From the NCBI RefSeq assembly GCF_019175385.1, contig NC_083345.1, forward strand, positions 43,298,098-43,362,097: DNA of 64,000 nucleotides, read 5' to 3'. Below are positions 1 to 12,095 of the stretch, piece after piece; position 1 is the stretch's first letter, and the number at the start of each line of letters is the position of its first letter. Position numbers and translations under genes: made by a program. Source of the stretch: Lycium barbarum. Its lineage: Eukaryota; Streptophyta; Magnoliopsida; Solanales; Solanaceae. The notes below the pieces were generated by a model. It was not told where the DNA came from. It was given only the letters and a program-made list of their open reading frames with translations, and made no database searches.

Positions 1-1040
1 TTACTATCATTACTGAAAAGGTGAGGCAAAGTAGAGTTAGGTTTATTATTGTTCAATATGCGAGGTTATTTAAGAAACTTTTTATTACTGCTTGCTATTT
101 AATAAGAACAGTGGTTTATATAGACAGAGGCTTCTCATTAATTTAAGAGTAATTGGTTACAAATTGTCGTCTTGGCCCGGAACAACATTGGATCATTTCC
201 ATTTTATAAACATCACGAAGTAATTTAGAAAAGGCGATCATTCGGGCCTCGGCCGATGTCGCCGCTTTTAGCAAAAGATTTTAAGTAAAATCCATCTCTC
301 TATCGAGGAGCCCCTAGGGGAGTAGATGTCCAATTATCTAGGCACTCTCCTGGCCTCAGGCTGTGCATGATAGTCGTCTCCTAACTTTCCTCAATGATTG
401 TGTAGCATCCCTCTTCTTGAAACAGCAGCTCGAGACCCCCATCAGCTTCATCGTCTGCCTTCATCGGCATCCTGTTAAGAAATGACTGGTACAACTCTCG
501 GATAAGCTGAGGTAAATTCCATGTCCTTTATTTTTTTTTGGATAGGTTTTGTGAGCTCGTCCTCACTAGGGATATAGCCGAGGCCAAAATTGTTATTTTC
601 CTTTGGGATTGGCACAGGTTCAATTATTCCCTTTGAATCTTTTCCTAAACTTGCCCTCTCTCAAAACTACTTCTCAGCATCATGGAGGCAACCATTTTGT
701 ATACTGATGGCATTGGTTGGTCATCTTTCTCTTCTGAATGGGTGGCTCCAACATATTCTACCACATGAAAATTCGATCTATGAGGACTCCCCTCAATCAC
801 CGGTATGATGTTGTAATGATATATCTAGGTATCCTTCTCAGCTACGACCACAATTTCTTGTCCCTGCTATTCAAATTTTATGGTTTGGTGCAGGGTTGAT
901 GGTGCTGCGCCGGTAGAATGTATCTAGGGTCTTCCCAAGAGCATGTTGTAGTTGGATGTGATCACCATGACTTAGAATTCTGCTGTGAAAGAGGCAGGCC
1001 CAACTTGGATATATAGATCCACTTCTCCCACGGAATCACT
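1..1040 (-). pseudogene. Tat-1: degraded protease C-terminus and protease-RT linker
   Basis: Minus-strand continuation of the protease reading frame at 1,041-1,397. A leucine-rich stretch followed by GRP-stop-IH can be read near 920-945, where the family has an LLGRPWIH-type motif that closes the protease fold. Further left, short blocks typical of the acidic linker before reverse transcriptase can be followed with several stops and frame changes (for example an LDNWTSTP-like block is suggested near 320-345). Stops fall where Gln (CAA) or Trp (TGG) codons are expected. RT would lie beyond the left edge. Assignment rests on position and short motifs only. Confidence 0.5.
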
Positions 1041-1397
1041 TTAAGACCCATCAAATCCCCTGACGTTTGTCCCGATCTGGTGGATTTTGTCCATGTCATT
1101 GCCGAGTTGTGTTAAAGTGGTGATGGGGCAGATGTTAAGGCCCGATCCATTGTCCACAAACACTCTCCCTATCGCTTTGCCATGGCATTTTACGGTAATG
1201 TTAAGAGCTCTGTTGTAGGAGGTTCCTTCCGTTGGCAATTCTTCTTTGGAGAAGCAGATTTTATATTCTCCGATGATGTAGGTTACTAGCCCGGCTAAGT
1301 CCTCACTGCTCGTACCAGCTGGAATATGTGCATCATCTAATACCCTTATGAGGGTCGGCCTACGCGAAGGGGAGCTGGCTAGTAATGATAACACCAA
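1041..1397 (-). pseudogene. Tat-1: retroviral-type aspartic protease
   Basis: About 118 codons are open. The frame contains VFVDNGSGLNICP, a retropepsin active-site block in which the usual D-S/T-G is D-N-G-S, as is common in plant Tat/Ogre proteases. It is preceded by a basic segment (SSPSRRPTLIRVLDD) and a strand-rich region ending in EGTSYNRALNITVKC, which matches the order seen in this lineage. The role would be to cleave the gag-pol polyprotein. The frame closes at 1,041 with FDGS-stop, but homologous residues continue to its left, so the stop is a mutation and not a natural end. It is downstream of gag on the same strand. Confidence 0.7.
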
Positions 1398-1400
1398 TAT

Positions 1401-3758
1401 TTATGCCTGTGTCTTTTTCAGATGCTTGATAATGGAATAGTCTTTTGGTTGCATGCAGCACCAGAAATCCTCGGCTTCTTCCTCGGTTATTGATCTCTTT
1501 TGGATATTCTCTTTCCTTGTAGCGTTCTGACCCAATTCCTCAAGGGTGTAACATCTTCTTGAGCGGGTAATGCCCTGAGCCATGGCTGCTTATACAGTGA
1601 TTGGCTCTTTGGGAGCGGGTACAAGTTGAGGTGCTTTGTGGGCTACCACGGGTGCTGGGACCAAAGTCTTGAATCTCGGTATAGCTTTTGGGGCTCCCGA
1701 TGTTGGGGTCAAAACTCTGAAATTGGGGCGCTCCTGGAGTGTGAGAGAGGCCACTGTTTGTTCCAGAGATTCAACTGCTTTGGGGTCCAATGCTCTGCAA
1801 GATTCCCAGTCCTCATCTCTTTCAATCATGTGGACCCTGTTGTTCCAATGGTTGGGTAACAGGTTCGTGTTCACATTAGGAGCTGCACTCTCCAAGATGA
1901 TTTCTCTTTTACCGATCAGATCTTGGATTTTATGCTTGAGATTTATGCAATCTTCTATGCTATGCCCATTTCCTCCTGAATGGTAGGCATAAGTCTGATC
2001 AGCGCTGTAAAATCTGTTACAGGGCTGTACTGGTTTTGAGGGACCTTCTGGATTAGGCCTATGGCTAATAGCCTTTTGAAGAGCCGAGCTCTAGGCTCAA
2101 GGAGTGTTGTGAACTCTCTCGTTGGCTTTCTCTCGAAAGCAGGACGTGAAGCATTATATGTTGGGGGTAGTGGATGATTTTGGTAGTTTGGGGGTGGATA
2201 AGATTGTGGTGGGCAGTAGTTTTGCTATGGTGGTTGATATGTCTGTTATGGTGGTGCTTGGTAGACATGAGCAAGTACACAGACACTGGATGAAGCCGTG
2301 TAGGCTGGTACAGTGATGGTGAAGCTTGGCTGTGCATAATATACAGGTGCTGGGTTGTGTGGAGGTGTGGAGTAATTTATGAGAGGCGTAGTTATGTGGT
2401 AGGATTATGGTTCTTTTGCACTTGGGTTTGGAATGTGGGATATACTCGCCACGTCCTCTTTCTTTTTATGGAAGGTTCCCGTAGCATCTTGTCCAGAGGC
2501 TTTGTTGAAGATGCTAACTATTTTCCCAGATTTGAGACCATCTTCTATGGCCTCTCCTATTTTGACCAACTCAGCAAATGGCCTCCCAGCCATGGACAAC
2601 ATTCTGTCTTAGAAATCAGGCTCCTGGGACCAGATGAACATGGAGACCAGCTCCGCCTCACACATTGGTGGTTGGACACGGGCTGACTCGGCCCTCCATC
2701 TACTGGCAAATTCCCTATAATTCTCTGTCGACTTCTATTTGACCTTCTCGAGGTAGTAGCGGTCGGGTACCGTTTCAACATTAAAGCAAAATCTCCCTAT
2801 GAAAGATTCTGCCATATCCTCCCAAGTGAGCCATTGGTGCATGTCTTGGGTTGCAAACCACTTAGTGGCTTCGCCAGTTAGACTACGACTGAATAGTCAC
2901 ATAATCAGACGTTCAATCTTCTTAACCCCAACCAATTGGTCACAGTAGGAGCGGAGGTGTACCTTGGGATTTCTTGTCCTATTAAACATTTTGAACTTTG
3001 GGATTTTGAACCTTTCTGGTAGGTCCAAGTCAGGGTGCATCCACAGTGTTTTCATATCTTAGGCTCGTAGCCTTTCTTGCGAACCTGTTGGGTCTTTCCA
3101 GCAACTCCTCCATCTTCTTTTCCATATCTCTCTAACGATTATCCTGTTCGGCCCTCTAGGCCTTCTCCATTCCCTCGTAATGGTCTAGCTCTTTATGCCC
3201 TAGGGAGGATTCATTTGGAATGTTAGAAGTGAAGAAGGATACTTTATGAGTGGTATGGTTGAGCAGGGAAGTGGTGGTTTGCCCAGTTGGTAGGGCTGGA
3301 ACACGTACTTGGTTTGCCGGGTTGATGAACACCGGCTGGGAGACCTGTTAAGAAGGGATCGAGTGAGTGGTCCTTGGGATTTGGGTGTATTCCATTGATG
3401 ATGGAGTGCGGTAAGAAGTACCAATGTGATTCGAATAAGTTGTATTTAATGGAGGTAGGATGGTTCCTAATGGATATATAGGAAAGTAGTCGGGCATTGG
3501 GGAGCTTAGTGATGGGAAATGGGGAGGAGGCCTTGTTTCTTCAGTTGAGGTATTCTTTTTGGCATTGGCTGCCTCATTCCAAGCCACCTTTTCTTGGAGG
3601 GCCGTGACAGCAGTCAGTAATGTCGCGATCACATCTTCTTGAGACGATACTTCATGTGCGTCTTGGGTATCTCCCTCGCGGAGAACAAGCTCATTTCTCA
3701 CCTCTTCCGGGGTACCAGCCATTTTGTCCTTTCCTTTATCTGAGAGGGATGCTAACAT
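1401..3758 (-). pseudogene. Tat-1: gag (capsid and nucleocapsid), frameshifted
   Basis: The N-terminal part (3,758-3,348) starts MLASLSDKGKDKMAGTPEE and carries a short predicted coiled coil (VIATLLTAVTALQEKVAW) followed by a Pro/Tyr-rich stretch. A gag-core segment with KMLSMAGRPFAELVKIGEA-type sequence lies at about 2,600-2,405. A nucleocapsid-like motif is visible near 1,960-1,990 as AYHSGGNGHSIEDC, a CX2HX4-5HX4C knuckle whose first Cys is Ala. The C-terminal segment (1,895-1,401) is followed by MQPKDYSIIKHLKK, which in this lineage leads into protease. Several frame changes and stops break it between 3,348 and 1,900. Gag would form the retroelement particle. Confidence 0.65.
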
Positions 3759-4305
3759 GGCTTTAGACCTTATGAAGTATGCCAGCTTGCAGCACTACAC
3801 TAATCGGCTTTGTTCTATAAGATAAGAATAACTCAACAGTAAACAAAGTTAGTTACTTAACATTAGATATGAAGCAAGATATCGCATGTTGGTATTTAAA
3901 GCGCACGTAGCACATAAAATCATATATTAAAGCTTGAATATTTTTTGACCCTTTGTTCTAAAGGTTCGGACGTTATGGGCCTTTTTTGTTTGGGCGGATC
4001 TTGGTTCAATGGGCTTTATGGTTGATCTACTACGTCAACCCTTCAAGTTATTACAAAAATTAAAACAAATGGGGGAAACTATAATTTATATTATATAGGG
4101 GCCGAGTCTTACGTAGACTGCCTACGTATCCCACCAGGGGAAATCAGGCCCTATCATAGTTCGTTTACAAAAGAAGGATATTTACTTTTCGTAGATATCC
4201 TTTGGGCTAACCCTAACTAAAGTCATCCCCAGACCAGGCCCAACTAGGGCTTCCCGCGTATCCCTCCATAGGGACGTCACGTCAGCGCCGTTCCTTACAA
4301 TATTT
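3759..4305 (-). other. Tat-1: non-coding spacer with a TACGTA-type motif
   Basis: No open frame of note. In minus sense it contains, near 4,110-4,135, a TGGGATACGTAGGCA block, the same motif that is repeated in the 3' region of Tat element A (36,026-36,430). It could be a spacer between the acidic ORF and gag, or a seam between two related elements. The sequence does not decide between these. Confidence 0.4.
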
Positions 4306-5660
4306 ATGGGGAGGGGGAAACTTTTATGTTCAAAAGGGGGACACCTAATATCTACCCAAAAATATAGCTCTACGAGTAGTTATCCTTACGAACTCGCTCT
4401 CTCATCTTTCCTTTCTTCTCAGAATTGTGGCAGGAGGATGACCGAAATCTCTCCCGTACTAATCTTGTGCTCGAGCTCGAGCTTGAATGCATAACGCTCT
4501 TTTATGTCATATCCCATAGCTCCAGTATAGTACGAGCAAAATTTGTTCTTGTTGGGCCCTAATGGCGTGGGCTCGTGGACAGGCTCTATCTTTCTTAAGG
4601 TAGACAGAGTTGAGAAGATGCGGGCGTACGATTCCTCAAAGATCGTGAAATCATATCACCAAATATGTGTTTCAGTGGTAACCCCTTCTTTTGGGATAAT
4701 AGGCTCATGGACTAGTAAGGTGTGTGGTCCCTACAAGGTTCCGATGGTCCTATCATCGATTAAGCTGCAAATTTTCTTCCTTAACCCCAAACATTCATTC
4801 AGGGTATGGCTCGCCTGATTGCGGTGAAACAGGCATTTTTTGTAAGCGAACACCAAATCGGGCAGTGGTAGTGGGGCCCTAGTGGTGCAAGACATTCCTG
4901 TGGCGATCATCCTTTCGAATACCTCCTTACAAGTGATGGGCCGTGGGGCCACTCTGAATGGGAAGGAATAAGATTTGAAGGCTATTCCCCACCAAGTAGG
5001 TTCGGGAGGGTCTGCTCTCCCAAAATTCTCCAACGCCATGGTAGGGGCGGCAGGCACTAGCACGGGTGAGGGTGCATAGAAGTCAGATCCCTCGTTGGTT
5101 GGGGCATAATAGTCAGATTCATCATTGACATCATTCTCTTCTTCTTGAAACTCAAGAAACATCCCAAATGGTTCCTCTTCTTCCTCGACCTCTATGTCGA
5201 TAGGCTCCAATTCTTCTTCCTCCATATCCTGAGGCTCTTCCTCCTCCTCTTCCGGCTCTTCCTCTTCTATGGGTTCTTCCTCGTCAATGGGTTCGGAGGC
5301 TTCCTGTTGAGGTTTCGACTCTTCTTGTGGGTCTGATTCCATCCCTCACGGGTCTAACCTAGCCCCTTGGACTTCATTCACTCCTTCAGGAGTCCCTTCT
5401 CTAGGTGTCACAGGCTTTCTCTCTAAGGGTATATAATTCAGCACCAATTCTCTTACTTCTTCCGGGACATTCCCATTGTATTGGTCTTGGGGTATACCTT
5501 TTGGTTAATTCCCAACAATGTCCAGCAATCTGACTACCTCCTCGATTTCTTACCTATTTCCTAGAGTTCCATTTGTAGCACCTTATCCCGCAGGATCTCA
5601 GTTGTCTCCCCTAAAGGTCGCGCTTTCTGCTCTCTTTGATTCGCTATTATGAGTCAACCT
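4306..5660 (-). pseudogene. Tat-1: acidic ORF with two zinc-knuckle-like motifs
   Basis: The main open stretch is 5,342-4,731 (203 codons). It begins with a very acidic domain (runs such as EEEEPEEEEEEPQDMEEEE), then a Tyr/Pro-rich segment, then CLFHRNQASHTLNEC, a CX2HX5HX4C arrangement followed by a basic helix (LRKKICSLIDDR). Reading on through a stop, a second degraded copy of the same layout (FCSYYTGAMGYDI, with key His and Cys lost) appears near 4,500-4,570. Homologous-looking sequence extends upstream to about 5,650 through further stops. The motif layout is that of gag nucleocapsid domains in Tat elements, but it lies 5' of the recognisable gag, so its role is unclear. It is not a host gene as far as I can see. 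Confidence 0.4.
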
Positions 5661-5989
5661 TTAGTGGAGATAAATTCGGGTAAGTTTAAATCTCATGGTT
5701 TTTTTTTTTTTTGGGTATGTAGTTTAGATCATTGGATCAATTGTACTCAAGCTCTAATATATGACAATACACGTAGCAAGTAAGCAGGTGAAGCACGTAG
5801 CAAGCAATCATGCAATATGCAAATATTTATACTACTCGTGTTCCTAAAGCCTTTTTGAGCTAAGGCTTCCTTAATCATTTGAAACATGGAAGTGCCATTT
5901 GTGAAAATGAACCATTGCCCCAAAAATCATCATTATTTAATAAATAATAAAAATATCCTCCCCGAAGGGATTACAAAGATGATGAAGCC
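5661..5989. other. Tat-1: short non-coding interval
   Basis: AT-rich with a poly-T run at about 5,700-5,713. No frame longer than background on either strand and no repeat noticed. It separates the end of ORF1 from the acidic ORF. Confidence 0.3.
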
Positions 5990-6455
5990 GACATGGAAGC
6001 TTATAATAAAGCAATAAATCTGCAGGGTCCTCCCCAAGAGGCTAATGTGAAGGCTTGGTTCGTCTTAGCTTTCTTGACCCTTCGAAGGGTGGTCTGAATT
6101 CGAAGTCGTGCTTGATACATCTCCATTCTGACTATCACCGGGTCTGTTTCTTCCAATATCTTGGCCAAGTGCTCATATGTGCTTTACAACATTCTTTCAA
6201 ACGTTCCTCTTCTCAAGCATCGTGATGAAATGTGGGACCTGGGACGGATGCAAGGGCTAAGTGTCCCTGTAACCCCTCATAATACCCTGGGTCACACCCT
6301 GCTTCGAACCTGTCTGGAGCTAAAGTATCTGGACCCTAACTCACACAGCCATTCCATTCCCCGAGGATTGTACCAGCATTCTTAATTTTCTGTTCAGTAT
6401 GCTCAATGATGAATTGTTCGGGGTTCCCCATTTGGGGTATCAGTTGCCTTCTACC
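5990..6455 (-). pseudogene. Tat-1: ORF1, C-terminal part (left of solo LTR 1)
   Basis: Minus-sense reading gives QLIPQMGNPEQFIIEH directly at the solo-LTR junction, then a Gly/Tyr-rich segment and an Arg/Lys-rich helix (RMEMYQARLRIQTTLRRVKK) before a stop close to 5,990. The frame is broken by stops and at least one shift. It continues ORF1 of 9,012-10,011: after removing the solo LTR and one copy of CTACC the two halves read in one frame. Confidence 0.55.
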
Positions 6456-9006
6456 TGTAATGACCTGTTTGGTCATTACAGTTCTTTTGGAAATTTTGCG
6501 CACTCTGGAGCATTGATTAGCTCCCTTTTGACCCTAGGGGATCGTTGACATGCTTCCCGATGTGTCTTAACTGAATTCGGGTAACTTTGGTGAAAATATA
6601 GGCTTAAAAGTGAAAGTGGTTGACCCGAGATTGACTTTTGGGCAAACAAACCTTTTTTAGAATTCCGTCAATTCTGAGAGGTCCGGATAGTTATTTAGAA
6701 CTTGTGTGTGCATTTGATTTGGTTCTCAATGCATTCGGATGCATTTCGGGACATTGGATGGGAAATGAAAATTAAGGCATCGGTGGTTGACTCGGTCAAC
6801 TAGATCTCTGTTGGGAATTTTGAGGCTACAGGCGCATTCGTAGCGCATTTTTATGTGGGACTAGGTATCTGGTATGTGAGCAGATGGCTTCGGGAGTTAG
6901 TAAAAAAATCGGATTGAAACGAAAAACGTAAGCCAAGTTTCTAGTGTCTGGTGCCCGCTTTGGCGGTGCCCCTGCCGCTGAAGCGGTACCAGCCATTTTG
7001 GCTTGACTGCTGAAGCAGTCAGGTGGCCACTGGGGCGGTCCAGTTACTGCTACAGCGGTGACAGGCAGTGACTGTGCATTTAATAAGTCTTAAATGACTC
7101 TTAGACCCTCATTGTTTTGATATCTCGATATTGGGGCTTGGGAAGGCTGTTCTTGGAGATAAATTGAAGGAAATCTTAGGGGTAAAACCTTGTCTAATCC
7201 TTTACTTCTCTTTAATCACAATTATCTTAGACTTTTCTCTTCCCTTTTCAATCACTTAGAAATGGAATTTGAAGGAGGGTTTTGGAAGATTTTTCACTAA
7301 GAGTATACTTGATAAATTTATGATGTTAATGTTAAAATGTGATGAATCTAAGCTTAGTAATCATATATCTTTCACTTTTAAGGTTGAATTTTGGATTTGG
7401 AGAATTAGGGTTCATACCCAATTTGAGGGTTTTTACTAGAAATCAAATTAGGGGATAATTCTTGAGCTAAATCAACAATTAATGATTTAATTGTGTTCGC
7501 TTGATGCCATGTGTAGTTGGTAGATAGCGAATGTCACTTGTTATCCAAATTTGGGATAGGATTGACATACCCGTTGTTGGTATTTGTACTATGATACATT
7601 ATTGGCGTACCCACTGTTGGTATTTGAGTTATTGATATATGTTGGCATACCCACTGTTGGTATTGTGATGTGATATATTGTTGGCGTACCCCGTTGAGGT
7701 ACTTGTGATATTGAGCTTACTTGTTGATGATTAACATATGCATTCCTTCTCTCATATTATTATGCATGGCCGATATATGGTGATGATCCAGTATCGTCGA
7801 TTGAGCGAAACTGATATTTAATAAACTCTTTTACTTGAGTGATTGTGAAAAAGGCCGATGTCCGAAGATCCATTCCGGAATCATTGATTATATGAAACTG
7901 ATACTTGCTAAACTCTTTTACTTAAATGATTATGAGGAGGCTGATGTCTGAAGTTAAATTTCGGAATCGTTGATTTATGAAACTGATATTTGACAACTCT
8001 TTTAAGTGATTGTGAGGAGGCCGATGTCTGATGGTTATATTATGGCATCGTTGTGCACGGCCGATTCTGATGTTATCCAGGATTCGATTGTAGTGCATGG
8101 GCTCTGCGAGTCCCCCAGAGTGGAGCCGGTGAGACTCCCCTTGTGAGCAATTAGCCAGGGTCCTGTCTGTCTATTTGGCAAAGATCCGGGACGGGTGGCA
8201 CTCAGACTTCGCGAGTCACACTGGGTTGTGCTGCCGAGACGTCGATATTTTCGCCCAGTGTACATGTGTACATCACATTTGCATAGCATGGCATCACATT
8301 CATACCACTATTGCATTGCATTGCATTATGACTTGAGTGAGATGTCATGATGACTGTATTATGACGATTGTGTTGTTGATTCTATTGTGTTAAGTGCTCC
8401 AGGATTAGATATACTCAAACTTATTATATTGGGGTTAGATACTTAAATAGGTGTTGAGGGATACTCGATTACGATTATATTGTTCCATGCGTGATTGATT
8501 TACTTGTTTATCTGTGTTATTTTCTGAATTATGTTAACTATGCTTAGTCAGCCTACGATGCCTACCAGTACTGTTGTTTGTACTGACCTGCACTTGCTGC
8601 ATTCTTTTATGAATGCAGAGTATCAGGCGGAATCTACTTCTCTAACTCGTGGCTGATCGACTCCTCAGCTTCTACTTGAGTTTTCTAGGGTGAGCATGGC
8701 GTCCGCTGACCTCGAAGACTCTTCTATTATTTATGTCTTTCTTTTCTTTCAAGACATGATTTGAGACATTTTATGTATTATTATTCAGACCAGAGTTATT
8801 CGGATTTAGATGCTCTTATATGACCAGACCAGATACTGGGGTGGATTCATTTACTTTCGCACATATCTATATTATATTGTAAGACTTACGTCATTTTACA
8901 TCTTCCGCTATTATATTTATTGATTGTGAACGTTGAGTTAAGGGTTCGCCTACCGAGGTGAGAATGGTAGGTGCCCGCATGACCTAGGCTAAAATGGGTC
9001 GTGACA
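6456..9006 (+). mobile_element. Solo LTR 1 (chromovirus family related to element C)
   Basis: It starts TGTAATGACC and ends GGTCGTGACA, and is flanked by a perfect 5-bp duplication CTACC (6,451-6,455 and 9,007-9,011). It has no internal coding region. This is the signature of an LTR left after LTR-LTR recombination. Orientation is inferred as + because its first 20 bases match the sense start of element C's LTRs (TGTAACGACCCGTTTGG) and because the CAGTACTG...GTACTGACCTGC block near 8,570 matches C's minus-sense LTR. It sits antisense inside Tat-1 ORF1. It holds a minisatellite (7,555-7,700), about 75-bp repeats with GGCCGATGTC (7,850-8,060) and a GC-rich block (8,100-8,250) shared with solo LTR 2. 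Confidence 0.88.
7555..7705 (+). repeat. Minisatellite inside solo LTR 1
   Basis: About four imperfect units of 40-45 bp built on TTGGCGTACCCACTGTTGGT followed by a T/G-rich stretch. The same unit, separately expanded, is at 11,935-12,095 in solo LTR 2, so the array predates both insertions. Confidence 0.75.
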
Positions 9007-9011
9007 CTACC

Positions 9012-10011
9012 AAATTGCCTTAAAACCCGAGAAGGATAATAATGACGGATTCCTTGAACCTCTACTAATGGCACAAATGGACAATTTTTGCCCCGAACTA
9101 CTATGCTTTCAGAAATAAAGTCAGGGAACATCCACTATATCCTATCTTCAATCAACTCTATGAAGAAGCGGGCCCACGCCTCTTTGGCCATGTGACCAAG
9201 GTTTGGACAGTAATTTGTGAGGCGATCTATCCTGTTGTTGTTGCTCAGATACTGGACTCCTTCAGCTATGCTGATGTGTTTGATAAGCCACCACTATAGC
9301 AACATGTTACACCCTTGGAAGTATCGGAAATGACTCTGGCACTTGTCTAAAGCCCGAAAAATGTCTACCAGAATGATGGGTGTCAGGTAGAAATACTTGG
9401 TTTCATAATCCCTGATTATGCCAAAGAAGATAGCATGGACCAAGTAGATCACTCGGGTGTCTATGGCCAGTGACTCATCCTTCGGAAACACCATAGTGCC
9501 AAGTAGGGTTATGGCAAATGCCAAAGGTCTAACAGCTTTCCATTCTTCTCTACTATTGAACTCCCTCTATTATAGATTATACCCGGTGACGTCCCTGAAC
9601 CTCCGGTACAGATCACTAAAGGCTACAGTGGGTCTTTGTGCCCAAGGCGCCTCAGTTAAGGCAAGAAACTTCATGATTTGGCCGACGGTAGGCCATTGTG
9701 GGAATAACAGGTGGTGATCTAGCTTGTGTCGCCTCCTTAGACAGGTTTCATTGCTGTCTATGGCATCTCTAATTTCCTCTAGGGTCGGAGTCATCTCAAT
9801 ATTACCAAAACGGAACAACATTTCCTTGTCATCCCAACACCCGGCTAATACCTCTATTAGCTCCGGGCGACCCTTCATTGTCATGATAGAGGGTAGATGA
9901 CCTAGAGTGCAGCTAATTATCCTTCGATAAGCATCACCTAACCATTCCTACCAAGCTCTCAACAAGTCTGGAGCCTCAGTAACTATGTCAAAACGGATTC
10001 TGCGTTCCATC
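9012..10011 (-). pseudogene. Tat-1: ORF1, N-terminal part, DUF7745-like
   Basis: The sense start is taken at the ATG near 10,011 (MERRIRFDIV). It is followed by a basic/aromatic segment, then MLFRFGNIEMTPTLEEI, a block typical of the plant DUF7745 / plant-mobile-like domain carried as the extra first ORF of Ogre/Tat elements. Further blocks include LRRRHKLDHHLLF, AFAITLLGTMVFP, FQGCNMLL and YYPSRVLRQF. Stops occur, for instance after LRAW near 9,950, and one shift lies between 9,570 and 9,524. The function of this ORF in Ogre elements is unknown. It stops at solo LTR 1 and resumes at 6,455. Confidence 0.62.
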
Positions 10012-10344
10012 TACAAAATAAAACACAGTTAAGATTGCCCCCTTCCCCGTAGGGTCAATGGTTCATCACATAGGCACAAGCATGCTTCCACATAGCACAT
10101 AAATGAAATGCGGTGTTTTTTGGGGTCATAGACCGTCCGAACACAAGGTAGTCTCTCTTAATGAGCCTTAGGTAGGTCTGAGATACCCAAGGCTTGTCTA
10201 AGTACAAATGCTCTAGTTCAGTAGGGATTTGGCTTAGTTCTATCCTAATTTTCACTAGAGTGGGCTTTTCACAAAAGATTGGGAACCCGAGCGGACAACT
10301 GGGGTTGAACCGTTATGACAACGAACCAATCCCACCTCATAACA
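10012..10344 (-). pseudogene. Tat-1: upstream leader with an unrecognised ORF remnant
   Basis: A 66-codon minus frame (10,255-10,055, MKIRIELSQIPTELEHLYLD...) lies 5' of the chosen ORF1 start. I do not recognise it. It may be a lost N-terminal exon or segment of ORF1, or chance. It ends at the solo LTR 2 junction. Confidence 0.3.
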
Positions 10345-11934
10345 TGTAACAACCCGTTTGGCTGTTATAGTCCTTTCGACATTTTCGCTCATTTTTTAGC
10401 ATTGATTAGCTCATTTTTTACCTGAGGGGACCGTTGGCATGCTTCCCAAGGTATCTAGACCGGATTCGGGCAACTTATGTGAAATATAGGCTTAAAAGTG
10501 AAAAATGATTGACCCAAAGTTGACTTTTGGGTAAACGAATCTTTTATGTAATTTCGTCGATTTCGAGAGGTCCGGATGGTCGTTTAGAACTTGTGTGTAT
10601 ATTTGGTTCAGTACCTAATGCACTTGGATGCATTTTTGGGACTTGGGTTGGGAATTGGAACAAAGGCGTCGGGGGTTGACACGGTCAACGAGACCTCAGT
10701 TAGGAATTTCGAGGCCACGAGCGCGTTTGTAGCATATTTTTGTATGGTTCTGTGTATATGGTTTGTGAGCAGATGACCTCGGGAATGGCTCGAAATGTTT
10801 ATTGAAGACTTAGAAAAATCGGGGAATTCTGGTACCTGGTGCCCACTATGGCGGCACCAGTGCTGCCCCAATGGCACTGCTATTGCGGTGTGTTGGCCAC
10901 TAGGGCGGCCATGCGTATTGTTGGCCATACTGTTATGGCAGCCTCATAGGCGCTGTAGCGTCACCGTTACTGCCGTGGCGGTGATGGGCCAGTTATTTTT
11001 TGATTAAGTGTGATTTAAATAAGCCTTAGACCCTCATTATTTCCCACTTCAAAATTAGAGCTTTGAGGAACAGTTCTTGGAGATATTTCAGAGACTTTCT
11101 TGGAGGTAAATCTTGCCCATTCCCTTACTCTTCCTTAATCACAATCATCCTAGATTTCCCCCTTCCTTTTAATAACCCCTTAGTGATGGAAGTTGAAAAA
11201 GGGGTTTTGATGAACTTTTCCTTAGGCTCAGGTATGACAAATTGATGATGTTTATGTCAGATTTTGCCTAATCTAAGCTTATTAATCATATATCTTCCAC
11301 TTCTAGCGTTGAATTTTGGAATCAAAGACTTAGGGTTTATACTCAATTGGGGGTTTTGCTTGAAATCAGAAATTAGGCTAATCTTTGATTTAAATCAGCA
11401 ATTAGTGGTTGGGTTATGATCACGTAGTACTTAATTTGATATTTTACATCCGAATTTCCCATTTTTCCCTTGTGGGCCCTTTTCCCCAAATTCTAGGGTT
11501 GGAATTGACCTAAAATTAATAGTAGTAATATTGGTATCATTCTTCACGATTTCCAATCTAGAATTCAATTATGCTTAGACTACTTTAGTTCTGAGGTTCA
11601 GCGGAAAGGCAAGGAAAAGGAGTGAGTTGTTGGTACTGCGGTTCAGCCATCCAGGTGTGTTATGGCTTACCTTTGGTGAGACTTCGTATAGCGAAGCACA
11701 TATTTTAATTATATTATCGGAGACAGCATGTGAACCTTCGGGTATGAAGTCGGGTTGGATATTGCATTAGGTTGAGCCCTGTTGTGTGTTGGGACTAGCC
11801 ACCCCGTTATGTGTACTTTGATTGCTCTATTTTTCCGGCTTGGTGCCGTGAGTCGTTGGTAGATATTGAATTCTGTTTTATCATCTTGATTATGATATAG
11901 TTGACATGCCCGGGTTTGGTAATTGTACTTGGAT

Positions 11935-12095
11935 ATGTTATTGGCGTACCCACTGTTGGTACTTGTGATTCGGTTGCATTATTGGCATACCCACTGTAGG
12001 TACTTGTGATTCGATTATATTATTGGTATACCCACTGTTCGTATTTGTGATTCGGATATATTATTGGCGTACCCATTGTTGGTACTTGTGATATT
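11935..12095 (+). repeat. Minisatellite inside solo LTR 2
   Basis: Four units of about 40 bp (ATTGGCGTACCCACTGTTGG plus a TACTTGTGATTCGG-like half). It corresponds to the array at 7,555-7,705 but with more uniform second halves, suggesting local homogenisation after the two LTRs separated. Confidence 0.72.

Noticed and set aside
5145..5336. + strand hydrophobic frame (Phe/Leu-rich, membrane-like)
   Set aside because: It is the complement of the Glu-rich coding stretch on the minus strand (GAG/GAA to CTC/TTC).
6456..6480. Rho-independent style terminator from the hairpin at 6,456
   Set aside because: The context is eukaryotic LTR DNA and the hairpin is at the LTR tip; no T-run follows.
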